From Micropterus salmoides (lineage: Eukaryota; Chordata; Actinopteri; Centrarchiformes; Centrarchidae), in NCBI RefSeq assembly GCF_014851395.1, contig NW_024040596.1:6636155-6700154 (forward strand): DNA of 64,000 nucleotides, written 5' to 3'. The position numbers and the translations under genes were made by a program. Positions within the stretch are counted from its first letter, which is position 1. Every line of letters begins with the position of its first letter. Of the stretch, positions 11,901 to 26,428 are shown piece by piece. Under the pieces are notes generated by a model. The model was not told the origin of the DNA and did no database searches. It was given only the letters and a program-made list of their open reading frames with translations.

Positions 11901-14900
11901 AAATCCCGGTTTCTCTTTTCTCCCAGTCCTCTTCTTGAAGGCAGACCAGAGGTCTTCTGGCCTTCATTTATTCTCTCAACATCTCCTTCCGTTGTTCCAG
12001 TCTTCCCAGCAGTGGAGGACTTTTCGCTGCCCTTCCACTGCTCATCCTTTTCTCTCTACCTCTTCCATCTCTTGAAACTAGATCCAAGGTCTACATACCT
12101 TAGATGTGTCTTTCTAAACTCTCCCAATCCTTCTAGCAGCTAGACCAGAAATATCATAGCCCTCTACAGTTGCTCCTCTCACCCCCCACTCTTTTCTCCC
12201 TCCTCTCAGCAACTCCTACTTTATTTTCCCCTTGAAAAGTTATGTTGTTTCTCCATGGTAGGTGCCAACATCCTGCCTGTAAGCTTGGCTTTCATCTACC
12301 AACGCATAGCTACTAAAATAGTTGCTACTCCACTTCAGTCAAAAAGGATGTAGGCAGCGCAAAATACACACCATTTTAAATTTGCTCTGTGTATTGACTC
12401 CTGAAATGGCTGAACTATAGTTTAACATCGCCGCCCAAGATCATGATCAGCAACTTTTTTTTTCTCACACCAACAGCATCATTGTCATTTGCTGATGATC
12501 ATTATGCTGCCATAACAAAACACATCCAATTAATCAACAGCTCACCTCCTGGGAGCCCGTCCCACACTTCCAGCCAGTCGTACTTGCAGTCCCCCTCCCC
12601 GCCCGGCAGGGGGTCGTTCTCCAGGTCAAAGGTGAGGAAGGTGATGGTGACATCCATGCTGGGGGGGACAATGATGATGAAGGAGCACTCCAGGTTGTGG
12701 GGGTATTTGTCAGGGAAGCCCGGGGACTCAACGAGACCCGAGGGACTTGTAAAGTTACGGGAACAGTCTGAACCTGAGATGAAGACACAGACCCAAAATG
12801 TATATGAAGAGACATATTTTTTTATAGAAACATATATTTATAGCAGTGTGTGGTTGGTATAACTCATTAACCATGACCTTGACTGAAAGGTCAATGCTGT
12901 TTAGAAAAGGGCATAGATTTTGATTATACATCAAACTAATGATCTTGTTTTTGGCAGACACTCAGAGGTGCTGTTTTTAAATGGGAGTGCTTTCAAACTC
13001 ACAGCAAACTAAATACCTGCCTCACAATTTCATAAATCCCAGTCTAGCCATCTCTGCTTTCTTGACCAGAAAGAAATATGGCTATTTAAGAGAACAACAC
13101 ATTATGTACTTTAAATGCAGTTAATGGGATTGTTTTGAAACATGTAGAAGATGACAGTTAGGTCTGCTGAAGTAACTGCAGTTTTATTCAGATGTTATTC
13201 TTGTGGCTAGAGACCGAAACTCCAGAGTGATGTAACTTCAAAATGCCCATGAAGGGAATAAGACTGAATGATATGCAGCTGAATCAGGTGTACCGGTTCC
13301 AAAAAAACATCAGGTTTTTGAAGTGGTAAACGAGTCACATTTTTACAAAGACAAAGATTACGGGCAAGAGAGCAAGCGAAAGAGAGATGTAGAGTCTGCT
13401 GACAATGTCATGGTTGGGTGGTCTAGCACTTATGAGAAGCTTTAGATATCATCATACTGTACATGCACACACACACACAAATGCACACAATGATCTGCGG
13501 GTAATCTGGGGCTCTTTGTTACTGAATTACTATAATACCCTCTGTATGAATACTCACACACCTTATGGAGTGTATGTGGTCACCATTATACCAGTCCATC
13601 CAGCCATGTATGACCAAACATCCAGACAAACACACACACACACGCACGCACTGCCTAAGCCTCTTATGGTAACCCATTTTTCTCCAGACTGTTGGGGTGT
13701 CTGCTACTGTGCTTGCGTGCTTGCATGAGCAAATGAAGAGAAAGTGAATAACACATTAAGAGGGAGTGTGTGTAGCTGGCATGAAACATGTACAGTTATG
13801 CGTGTTTGCACCAATCTGTCTACATAAGACATGTTTCAGCCCCACTCTTCAGATGAACAGCTGAAATTTGAATCAATACAGCTGCCTACATTGGCTGCTT
13901 AATCACTTCAACTTTTTGCTCGTAACTGTGTGTTTTTAGGATTTAAAAGTAGTCTCTTATGATTTTCGTATATATTGGACTTTTAGTGCTGTCAGTAACG
14001 AAGTCCCAAACTAAAATGGCTTGTTTCTCTGGGGATCTCCATGGAAACTAGGTTGTTACACCAGGATGAGTACGGACTCAGTCAGTCAGTTAGCAGACTG
14101 AAAGCAGCAGACAGAATGTCTGCATATGTATGTGTGAGACACATTTTTAAAGTGACATTCATAATCAAACAAACTTTTGTAGGTGTAACCAGGAGTGTCT
14201 TTAATGATTTTCCTTTCTCCACCCTTCCTTTTTTTAACTTTCATTTCAAATCAGCTTAAGTTGATTCTGGCATTCATCTGATCCTGCACAGCAGCAGTTC
14301 GGGGACATACAGTATGTGCAATCCATTTGAATGAATTATGGTAACGCTGTTACAGTAGAGAAATTTAAATACACCAAACATACTTTCCCCATTCTAGTTT
14401 GTTTCCAAATCTATATTAATGCCAGACTGCAATTTCACTGTAACATCTATTTTTAGTGTTACAGAGTCTGTTTGTCCTGATATATCCCTGTTTTTCTGTC
14501 CCACTTCCCAGAGTTTGCTTGCTATCGTAACCTTCTCCCCGATGCAGTGACCTCAGATGTAAGCAAACACACTGTCTCTCACGGGTACCCCTAGCGTCTG
14601 CCGCCCCCCCCGCAGAATCAGTTGCTGGATAGTGTATGTCTGCGTGTGTGTGTGTCTGCGTGTGTTCGCGTGTCAGTATGAGTGTGTCGAGTGAACGCCT
14701 GACCAGTTCTGTTGCCGGCAGCAATTTTATTCCCTTCTCATTACTTCATGTTCATGAACATCACAAAAACACTGCCCTCCTTTCTCCTGTCCCTTCTCCA
14801 CGTTCTCTCTCAGTGTGGCGCCCGTCTCCTCCTTGTCCTTCTTTGCTATTGTTCAAGTACATTCAAATCCAAAAGGGAACATATTTGAACTTTGTTTAAA

Positions 14901-17900
14901 ATATTCAAAACTGTGTGTAGAGTGCTCTGTGCTAAATCTATATGCGTGTTTTCTACGACTTCCCTTTTGTCCCGCTAAACTTCTCTCCTCATTCGTTTCT
15001 CCTTCTTTTTCTCTCCTGATCTTTCTTCCTCTCTTCTCTCCTGCTGTTCTTTCTTTACCATCTTCCCATGGATCTTTTCATCCTCCGCAGCTCCATCATT
15101 CACTTCCCTCCCACTGTTTCATTTCCTATTCTTTTCTCCTCACTCCCCATCTGTTTGAACTGGATAAGTGTGAAAGAAACACGTTTCACTATAGGGTAAG
15201 GTTAGAGGAAGTGTGTGTGTGTGTGTGTGTGTTGCTGGGTAGATCTGGCGCTGGTGCTTATGGCTCACTGATCTCTGGGAGACGGGACAAGGTCTGGCAG
15301 TTTGTGTGTGTGTGTGTGTGTGTGTGTGAGTGTGTAGGTGCGTAGGTGTGTGTGTGTGTGTGTCTGGTAAGTTGGCAATGCAGACATCTACTTTCATTCA
15401 AACTGTCTTTCATGCCAACGGGCTATTAGTCAGATCAAACCCACAATTATTTGCTCCTTCCCTCCACCAATCTCTAATGCACACACTCACACACACACGC
15501 ACGCACGCACACACACACACATTAGTACACATGCAGAGGGGACTGACATACAGTCTCACTGACAGACAATACACAGCCCCACACACAGCTCAACAGCTCC
15601 TGCAAAAACATAGCTTGTTTTTTCCATGGTTAGATTCCACCTCAGCATCATTGAAGGTGGAGACTTGTGTTGCTGAAAACTCCTCTGACATTACATTTCA
15701 GCCTCTGTCACTGAATCCCAGCAGGGGTTTCCCTCCATAATAAACTCCCTATTGAACCAAATTACCGCTGACATATGAAATTAAACTGTCACAAGACAAC
15801 CATCCCTTTAGCCGTACCAATGTAATTTGCTAAAAAGCAACCCAGCATTACTTTGATGATGTAATTCAGGGAAATCTTTTCAGACGTATTCTTCAATTTG
15901 ACATGTAGATGAAATTGAGGCATCTTGGAACATGTTCAATATGCCATATCTCAAAACGCTGTCTGTTTTAATCTAATATTTACGAACAAACCACTGTAAA
16001 CAAATCTTTTCTACCAGGAAGAATCATCTGCAAAATCTGTCACATTAATCTTTTATCATAAAATCTCCATCAGTAGTTGGCAGAGTGAAAAATACTGCCT
16101 TCAGTACTATGAACTGTAAACACATACATCTTCACTTGAGTGAAGGTGTACCAAAAGGGCACAATATGCTGCAATGCAGACCAAGGAAAGGATTTATTTT
16201 CTATTTCAGGTTTGTTGTGCACTTTTTGAAGGTAATCATACCTCTGTTATTTGTTACATTAGCTCGACCACGGAGCATCTTTCTCTCCTCACTGGGTCAG
16301 ATCTGGATCCACTTTCCTCAATGAAAGCCAGAGGGGGGAGGAGCGAGCAATGTGATTGGTTAGACAGTGTAATAAACTGACTTGATGGGTAGTCGGACAG
16401 AGGGGGAGAGGAAGTGCCTAAAGGCGTTTGGTAGAATGTAAACAAAAGCAGTTATTGGAAGGATAGCCACGATAGCTTCCACATTACACTGCCCGGGGAG
16501 TGTGCGTGTGTGTACTTGTGTTACTCACAGAAATCTATTCACACAGTTGCACTATGGGACTCACTTCCCATTTAGGTCAAAAGCTGGTCCCCACAAGTAA
16601 ACTATTAAAAATTTAAGCTTAAGATTAGTTTTTTTGGTTAAGGTCAAGTTAGAAGACAGATGGACTACATCCCAAGGATGAAGGTTAAGGGTTGGGCAGA
16701 TTAGGTAGGGAATTAATGTAAGTCAATGAAATGTCTTCCTAAGTGACGAAAATAAGTTGTATGAGTCTGTGTGTGTGTGTGTGTGTGTGTGCGTGCGTGC
16801 GTGTGTGTGTGCGTGAGGTAACATTTGCGTGCAGACATGCAAGCTGCCCTGCATTTGTGAGTAACCAGCCTGCATCACTGCATTCATATATGTCTCAGCG
16901 TGTGTGTCTGGTGAGTTCTGGGTCACAATAACAGCTGGGGGCGCACTGCCTAGACAGTAGATTTTGATTGGTTGCCACATTCTGGTAACTGCTTTCGTAT
17001 TGGCTGGAATTGTACTAGAATTTCCATAGTAACAGGGCTGTAAACAAAAACAAGTGTATATGATATGTGTATTTCTTTTTGGTTTCAAGCATTTTTTGTG
17101 TTTGTCCAAGCCTTTAATTTTAATGTCTGTCACTAGCATGCATGAGTCTTTGTTCATGTGTGTGTATGTGTCAGTGCATTATGTGTCCATGTATTTATAC
17201 TCAGTGCATATATACTATATGTTCTGCAAATGTTCTGAAGATACATTTAGGTAAATGTTTTCCAAGTAGATATGTTTTTCTGTATATGTATGTTGGCTGT
17301 TTCCAGAGTGATAAGACTGTTAATCTTTGAGGGGTCCAGTAATTAGGACACCCAGAAAGTCGAGGACAATCTCCGACAACATGCGCACACACACGCAAAC
17401 CTTCTCACTACTCCAAAACACTGACCCCAGTAACAGGAAGGGATTGTGCTAAACTCCCACTAAGTGATTATACAATGTGTGCTAGAGTCCCACTAAGTGA
17501 TTATACAAATCCTTCTTTTACACATTTTTATATGCAAAAATAAACACTGAAATAAAAAAAACTTGCAAATTCCAATCTTCTAAATGATAAAAAATAAAAA
17601 TAAGTTTAATAGAAAAATAAAACAAAAATCACAAAAAGTACAACTGTGTTTGAAACGTCTTCTGTCTTTGTTTTTCCCTCATATTTTCTGTGCCTAGTAG
17701 TGAGAGCATATTCATATATGCCGGCTGTTTGCCTTCCTGGCTTCACAATGGTGACACTAGCGCCCCATAAACATCAAGAAAGCAGAAATGTACGCATTTT
17801 CCATTTCAGAATGAAACCTCATCTGCTCAGACTGCATCTTGGCCCTTAAAAACACAAAAACACTCCCTCTATCTAATATTCTTTCTAAATGTAGCACTTG

Positions 17901-19062
17901 AAGCAGTTCAGCATATTTGATAACGCTGATGTATTTAGACAATTCTTGTAATTTTTGGATTGTATCCAAGTGGTTGAATGCATTATTGTAAGTTGCTTGG
18001 GGTAAAAGCATCAGCTAAATACATATAATGTAATATAGTATATTGTTTGCCTGCAAGTACTGGCCGTGGAAATACCGCATAGGAGGGGAGAGACTTTTCG
18101 TCCTCCATTTAGGTTGAACAGACCAGAATGTGCCGGGGTAGCACAGATAGATACATATTTAGACAGTTCATCGTGAGGCTATACAGTATGTGTAAGAATG
18201 ACACACACACACAAAATCTTGTCACCCACACAACCAGACGTTCTGCTGCACCTTCCAGGATAACAAGATCTTGTTAGCAGTATGGCAACAGCTTGAATGT
18301 TCCAAATGGCTCCATCATTACTGCCAGGGAAGGCTGGACACAAATATACGCACACACACACACACACACAAAAAGTTACACAGACAGAGACAAACTGGAG
18401 GAAGTCCTGTTTATGGTTTTGTATAGTTCATCAATCGAAGCAGCTGTCCTTAAAAACTTGATCTTGGTCATATGTATTTGATGGTAACCTGGGTGAGATT
18501 CCTCCTAAACAGACTGTCAAACTAAAACTTACAAGTGACAAAGCCCTTGATCGGCCTCTAGGGGAACATGGGGTGGATGGATGGGTCAACAAAAAGTCAG
18601 ACTTTTACATGAAAGCCTGCTGTTTGTTTCCTGTTTAATACTGACAGTCACAGGTTTCTTTTTACTATGGCCATGATCGTTCCATAAACTTAATCAAGTA
18701 TTGTAGAAATAAAATAAAAGTAGTAAAATTTTAAGCTAAACTCTCGTGTTGCCTTAACCTTAATCAAGTATTTATTTAACCCAATCCATTCCCTCAACAT
18801 GACCAAGTCGTGTTTTTGACTAACCCCAACCAAACCCTGACCACAGCGTTGCAGACTTTATCTAAATGCTAGCCATGAAACTACTGCACTGCGGTGTTTA
18901 ATGTTTTATGTTTGGTTTGTTATAAAATGTCAAAAATTCAAAATCAATTGATTGATTCACCAGTCTCTCTCTCTCTCTCTAGCTCCCTAGGCTGCTAGGG
19001 TGTGAACACTGACACCCTTGTTGTTTCAAAGTCCATCAGGTGGACTGTGTCAAGCACAAAAG

Positions 19063-19093
<31 letters not shown>

Positions 19094-22000
19094 AGAAATC
19101 CCAACAGACTGGTGCCAGCAAGTGAGAAACACCGACAACCGCACGTGTTGTGTTAGTAACCTCAGCCCTCTGTGTGTGTGTGTGTGTGTGTGTGTCTCAG
19201 GGGAACAGGGCTCAGGACTCAATTAAGCAGGCATGTGTGGAATGCTTTCAGGGGGAACGGGACAAGATGGCTGTGGGGCCGACACTACGCACCCCTATGT
19301 CTCGCTCGCCCTTGATCTCAATTGGTCTCGCTTTGGCTGACCCATGGCAGCGTGAAGGGGAGCCATGTCAGGCACACACACATATACACAAACACAAAGT
19401 GCCATGAAGGGGAGAAATGTCTCGCCTGGACAGTCTAAAGGGCTCTCAAGGGTCCTCTGCAGTGTCTTTCGTCTCTTTTTCTCTGTCTCCCATGACACCA
19501 GGGAGATAAACGAGGCTTGGTCACCTAATGAAGCATATCGAGTCCTCTATGAGTATCTTGTAATACAGTTACTAATGGCCTGTTTGTAAAGGTGCAATCC
19601 TTCTAAAATCCTGTTCACTTTTGTTAAGTCTGTCCAAGTGTCAGGGTAATTTACAATTCTCAAAATGTCTACTTTGCGTATTCTGTTACTAATAGAATAC
19701 GTATATCACGTATATATTACATGTTACAAGTATTTATTATCTTAGGAGACTTGTGATTTGGCTAAAAAGTGATTTTTTTTTTTTAAACTACGCCTGGCTG
19801 TGTGTGTTTCTCACTTTGTCTGACTACCTGTGTCAAAAGTATCTTATTTTCTGGGGGCAAGTGTGAGTGAAAGACATTAAAAACAACTTTTCCCTTTACC
19901 GGTTTTGAAGATTTCGTAGCGCAGAGAGAAGCCCGCCCCCTGGTGGGCGTAGTCCGATACGAACTTGATGTGGAGCGAGGGCCCTGACGATATGATTGGT
20001 GCAGGGGCGATGTTGCTGCAGTGCTTCCCCAGTAGGTCAGCCGTCTCTGAGGGCCCATCATGGATCTCTACATAGTCATACCTGTAGAGGACAAACAAAT
20101 ATTAGTAAAAAACCTTCTCTCCTACATACATGTTTATTTCAATTAACTTCATTAAACAACAATTCTGCACTATTGTATTACTATCCAGAGATTTGCAGCT
20201 TGTGGAAACTCTGGCACTGAGTGTGAAATGCAATACCACAGGAACATTATCAACCTACAGTACTAAATATCTACTGCTATACATGCTTGACGTACAGACA
20301 TTTAATTAATGTACTGATGAGGTGTTTTGTGGATGTGGAGAGGAGACTTTTTAATTTGAGAAAAGGACATTGTTAAACCCTTTAAATAATTAATCTGGTA
20401 TTATTAGTCTTTTTTTTTCTTTAGTAGTTGTTTCTTTCATCTGGCAGGCATCACATTGGATTTGGGCACGAAACGGAAGTAATGAGCAAATTGTTTGCAT
20501 CTATCAGTGGCTAGACAGACTTCTGAAAGCACAGTTACTATCAGCAAAAGCATGGGTGTCATTAGAATTCAAATGAATGCAGCAGAAGACATTGGCAGTT
20601 CCCAGATGGTGGAGGAGTAACAGAACCACCTGCATGAGGCAAAATAGGAAGAGAAACCTTTTTAAAATTCTATAACTGCACTGTAATCGAGTGATTACAT
20701 ACTCCAGTTGCTAAGGGCTTCATGGTCTACAGAACACTATTTTATGGATTATAACTATATTATAATACAAACAAAAGGAGAGTGTGTATGTAAAGATGAT
20801 GTGCTTCCCTTCAGCTTGCATTAGGAAACAGTGAGTCAACCACATTTTAGAAATTCAAAAGAAAAAAACTGATTCCCAATCTCATACGATTAATTTAATG
20901 GATTTTCTACTTCTTAAACTTAATTACATATGAATTCATTTAGCTGACGCTTTTATCCAAAGCGACTTACAGTTGCTATATATATCAGAGGTCGCACGCC
21001 TCTGGAGCAACAAGGGGTTAAGTGTCTTGCTCAGGGACACAATGGTCTCTCACACCAAAGGCAAGCGTCTTACCCACTGCACCATCACCACTTTGTCTTT
21101 TTACAAGTTTGATGATAATTAAGCAGTACTTTCAAAAGAAATGACAACCAAACAAGTCTTGCATTGTACAAGAAATTATTAATACAAGAAATTATTAATA
21201 CAAGAAAACGTACCTCACACCTCTTTAATGTTACACTAGGGTCAAAGTGAGGGTGTGCGAGAGTGTGCAAGGCTTTTTGAACTATAGATGAACCCTGCAG
21301 CCTTTGATGCTAGAAAAGGATTAATGTGGAACACATGACTGTAGTTTACATCTTTGCCCTGGTCTAATTCAATAATGTTTGAACCGCCTGAGGGCCTTCA
21401 GTGCACAGAGAAATTCACATTTTCCATTTTTTAGAGTGGATTTAGGTCGCTTCTGCATTTCCTGGTTTTTCATTCCTTAGAAATATCTCACACTTTTTGC
21501 AGACTGTTATAGGGGGACTGGGCTGAATTATAACTGATAATGTTGATGTTTGATTAGCGAGGATTCAGAACACAAACACTAAACACAATGGGAATATCAA
21601 CAATTGACATTAAAGTGACATTTGTCCTGTTGTATCATGTCACAAGTGCTACTACTTCTTTATAGGTATTTGTATTTTTCTTACATACAAAAAGCTATGA
21701 ATGATGCACATTAAAATCTCAGTATAACTAAAAATAAACATTTATATAGCTTTTGCTGAGCATTACATATCAAAAAGCAGCCTGGGACTTTTTTTCTATC
21801 CATAAAGGGGAAGTTCTGACTTGAAAACTATTTTTATTCCTATTTCTTTCATGTTTTCTGACCACAAGTGTTAGGACCTGTCTCCAGACCCACAGCAGGA
21901 GTGTTGCCTCTGTGTCTGGATACCAAAGACACACCTGCCTGCCTCTAAAATAGCTTCCTGGAAAGAAATTCCTTGAGTAACTTGCCATGAAAGAAGACAT

Positions 22001-25000
22001 GAAGCTGAATTCTGAGTTAAGTGAATTAAATTTCAAATAGGGCTTTTCTTACAGCCTAACTTTCACATCTTCGCCCATCCTATCAATCAATCCTGGCCCC
22101 ACTGCAGTTAATTGCTCCAATCTTGAGCTTTCTACATCTCTCTAGAGTAATCAAATGAACACTCCTCAACCCCAAAAGTACTGAAAGTATCTTGTCTTTT
22201 TCATACAGTTTAAGATGTATGCTTTACGTAAGTTAAGCAGGTTTCATGTGCTATGGGATGGTAAAAGTACCACACATGGTGTTTTGTTACTACTGTACAG
22301 ACACATTAAAGATGGATATAAAAGGAGTGTTAATCTTTTCACTATTTGTAAGCATGTATTCACCATTTTGTGGACTATCATTCCTGAACTTGGCTGCCAA
22401 AACACACACACACACATACATACATTGGCTTTGTCACTTGGGTTGACGTTGTTACACACATACACTCAAATAGACACAAAACTTACACATACACAGACCT
22501 GGTTTCACATGACTCGACATGAGCTGACAAGATCAAATAAGAGGTGGATATTTTATGCTGTGTTACACTGTAATCCTAGCTGTCAGAGTGACAGAGTTAT
22601 CAAATGTGTGTGTGTGTGTGTGCATGTGTGTGTGTGTTCGTCTTATTACCTCTTGTCTTGTAACAATAAGACATGAAGAAACCACAGACAATAGGAGTGG
22701 ATTCAACACTACAGAACCCTCATAGCATTATAAAAGGCTGCCAAGTGTACAGATGTACTCTATTGTGCATAGACACAGTGTAATGTGGGTACCGGAACAC
22801 AAAAGACTGTGGGCTTTTTACTCTGTCTCTCACTGTGTATGTGCATGCAATGCACATGCAGTTCACGTCTTCATGCGGGTGTGTGTGTTTTCTGTGTTTT
22901 TCTGACAGGTGAGCAAGCTCCTGACATAATGAGAGTCAAACACCTCCCACTCTCCCATCATGCTTTGTGTCTACTTTGCGCAGAACTAACACCACAGTTA
23001 TGACGCAAGCTGTCACTGCACTGTTAGCATGTTTGTGTGCATCTGTGTGTGTGTGTCACAGTTCCTGTCATATTTTCCCAAGAGAACACCTCATCCCAGA
23101 GAGAGTTTCCTCTTCCTTTTTTCTGAAATGACAACTTTGTTTAGGGGCTGGTGGTATCCACAGAAGATCTCTTTTTCTTTCTGACTCTTTCCCTTTTCAT
23201 TTTGAACTGTTTCTCTGTCTAACCTTTTTCTTTAATTTGAAATCATTCTTAGTCATCTTCCTTTTCTCTCTCTATCCCCTCTTCCTCTCTAGCTTTCTTT
23301 AGCGTGCAGTCAGGCACATAACCCGTGGCCAAGAGCCAATGCGTGGGCGAGGCAGAGGAGGCACGTAGGGGGGAAAGAGAGGATATTAGAATTTGTGAAT
23401 ATTTGAATTTAAAACTACCGTTTATTAACAACAGGAAAATGGCTAAATCTCTTCTTCTTTGTCCTGTTTCTGTTGGCAACAAATGCAATTGCTAGTGAAG
23501 AGTGAGACAGCCCCAGTGATTCTGTTGAGTCTCAGCTGGTTTAATCCATTTTGACCCCTCCTTCTTTCAATCATCAGCATTACTGTATTTTAACAGAGCC
23601 AAAATCACAGTTTAGCTGTTCTCATTTACATAGTTTCTGTTGTCAGATAGTTGAATGAGTATAAAAACCTGATTTGATCACGGCTACCTGTTAACCAGCC
23701 ATACAGAAACCCCTGTGCTGGTGCTATAAAGTCACTATTTCATGATCACAAAATACTATGTGTTTGGCTATGTTCACATTAAAAGTAAATGATCATAGAA
23801 AGGGTTAGAGCCAACAGAAAGTTAACTGCTTAACTACTACTGTGGAGGCTGTTTCGAAAAGCTCTGCTGTTTGCAGGTGTGTGGATGAACCACCAAAACA
23901 AAAGTGTGGACGTGGTCAGAGAGAGAACATGACACTGCATTTACACTGCCAACTCCTCCCCTCAGACTGACAGAGACAGGTGTCCCTCCATCCCTTCCTC
24001 CCTCCCTGCAGCTCTGTGCCTTTAGGAGAAGGCAGAAAGACATCCACTGCTACTTCTAAGTCAGCACACACACATACGCAAGAGACCTGCGCAAACACAC
24101 AAACTCTCGGTCTCACACATAGTCACGCTGGCAAACACACAGAGCCTGTGGCCATGCATTCAGATGGATCTATAGACGGGTTTGAGGTTTCCTTCAATCT
24201 GTCTCTGTGTAGGAGGTGCACAGCTTCTAACAAACTGTTTAATCCCATCATCTCTCTCTCTTTCCTCTCCCCCAATATATTTCATGGCAGCCAATCAGTG
24301 ATTTTCTGAAACTTGCCATAGGGAATGACAAGAAGTCTGAATTTGTTTCTCCCCCACTTTTCCCTGAAATTCTCTTGTTAACCAGCGCTGTAAGCGATGT
24401 TTTTTTTCCTTGCGTACATGAGGGAAATGATCAAAAAAACAAACGTAGGTTCCAAAACATGAAACATGGGAGGTTACAGCTGTAAAGATGAGGCATTCGT
24501 GATGGATTGTAAGCACAGATTGGGTTGTGGAAGTCAACGTAACTAACAGAGATCTGACATTAGGGGAGAGTCTTGTGTGCCTGTGCTTCTGTGTGTGTTT
24601 TGGGGGTTGGGGTGTTTCACGAGCGAGAAAGCTCTCCAAAGTCTTTCTGACGTGAACCAAGGAAAATGTTTGGATACAGATGCACTCCCGCCCCTCCTCC
24701 CTCACACCCCTCCTCTCTGCCTTGGCCTTAATTGCCTTTCACAAGTTCTCTCTCTCCCTCTTTAGTCGGGGAGTTGTCTTTTTACACCTGCACGTTTCTT
24801 TCAAACATCGGGGGTGCCGATGCGGTGGCACACACACTAAAAAGAGCTGAAAGCAGGCCAGACTTGCGTGACAGTTGTCAAGATGTTGAGAAAAGACAAT
24901 GAAATTCAATTAAAACATTACCATGTCATACAATATTAAAAAATATATATCTTGTATGTGTTTTGTATGTTTGTGTGATAAATACAGAGAAAGTCTGGAC

Positions 25001-26208
25001 GCAGTTTGAAAAAAAACTTTGATAATCAGCTCCAGAAGGCACTTTCTGGAATTTGAAATAAATATTTTTACAAATTATTACTGTTTTTTCTAACAAATAA
25101 GGAAGACCATACTTTAGCTTTAGCTTTGCTATATTCTCATGCACATTCCACTGAAAGAGAAGTGAAATCATCAGTGGCTCCAAACAAACATTTTTAGAGG
25201 AACTGAAACTGTCAACTATGAGTAGATTCATACATGCATATGCGCACCCTTTATTTTTAACTTCTACATTCATTGAATGCTGCAACAAAATTCAAGTAAA
25301 ATGTATTTCAACATGGTGGGTTCACTGCGAACTAAACTGGACTGTTAGGCTCCCTGCAGGACAAGAACAGTTATGGAGGTGGTGGATTCAGACCAATCTT
25401 CTTACTGTTCAAAGATGCCTCCAGCAGCACTGACAATTCCCATAAGGCACGATAGGCTCCAGTTCAGCAGCTGCTACTGATGCTTCTGACTTATTCCTAC
25501 TTCTTATTCTCGTGAATGTACATCCCTGGAGACAAAGAATTTCAAACACTACACATTCATAAGCCAGCATTATACTGTATTTGAAACATACAGTAGAGCC
25601 AGAAAGAGTATTCTTAATGTTCACAGACAGTGCAAAAACACCAAATCCAAGCTGAAAAAGCCTCTTGCATATTACTACTCAATTAATACAGGGGAACATT
25701 AGATTGTTATACAATTAAAAGTATCACTTGCAGTCCATATAGCCATCATAGCTATTGCCTCAGTCTAGAAATAGGTTTCTGAAAGTTGTTAGCAGGGTCT
25801 CAAACTGTACTAATTGTCATTGGTAGCCAAAGCTATTCACAGTAAGTTAATCATGGTAAAATTATTTGTTTGCATGGACTTGTGGAGAAGCCCTGAACCA
25901 CTGAAGTTATTTGTTTTAATTTGGTGTGTGTTCAAGTTTATATGACCCACACACTCGCGCTATGTATATATAGTATATTCATCTACCTGTGTAGAGCAAA
26001 AGCAGCCATAGTCATGAAGCAGTTAATAGAGAGTGAGGAGGATGACTGACTTCACTGTTATCAAGTAATAGGCCTATTACTGCAGACAGATAGACAGTGT
26101 GTGTATTTGTGTGTGTGTGTGTGTGTGTGTCCAGCAGTAGTCTCCAGGACAACCAATCGATTCCTCATTATGGCTTTAACACACATTGATCAGGGTCAGT
26201 CCTTCAAA

Positions 26209-26243
<35 letters not shown>

Positions 26244-26352
26244 AATGATTACAGTAACAGACATTGATCAGGCAGACCTTCAGGGCCTCAGGGAGTGTCT
26301 GTAAATCAGAGCACTGATATTATCATCCTTACCTATATTACCTGTGTGTGTG

Positions 26353-26428
<76 letters not shown>

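Larger units (their letters stand above)
12774..19899 (-). other. nrp2 intron 3
   Basis: A 7.1-kb intron with many CA/GT microsatellites, a teleost-type interspersed repeat carrying a GGTCCCCACAA motif (about 16550-16740), a 33-bp-period direct repeat (17455-17508) and a SINE tail fragment (about 17984-18034). No exon was seen. Confidence 0.85.
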
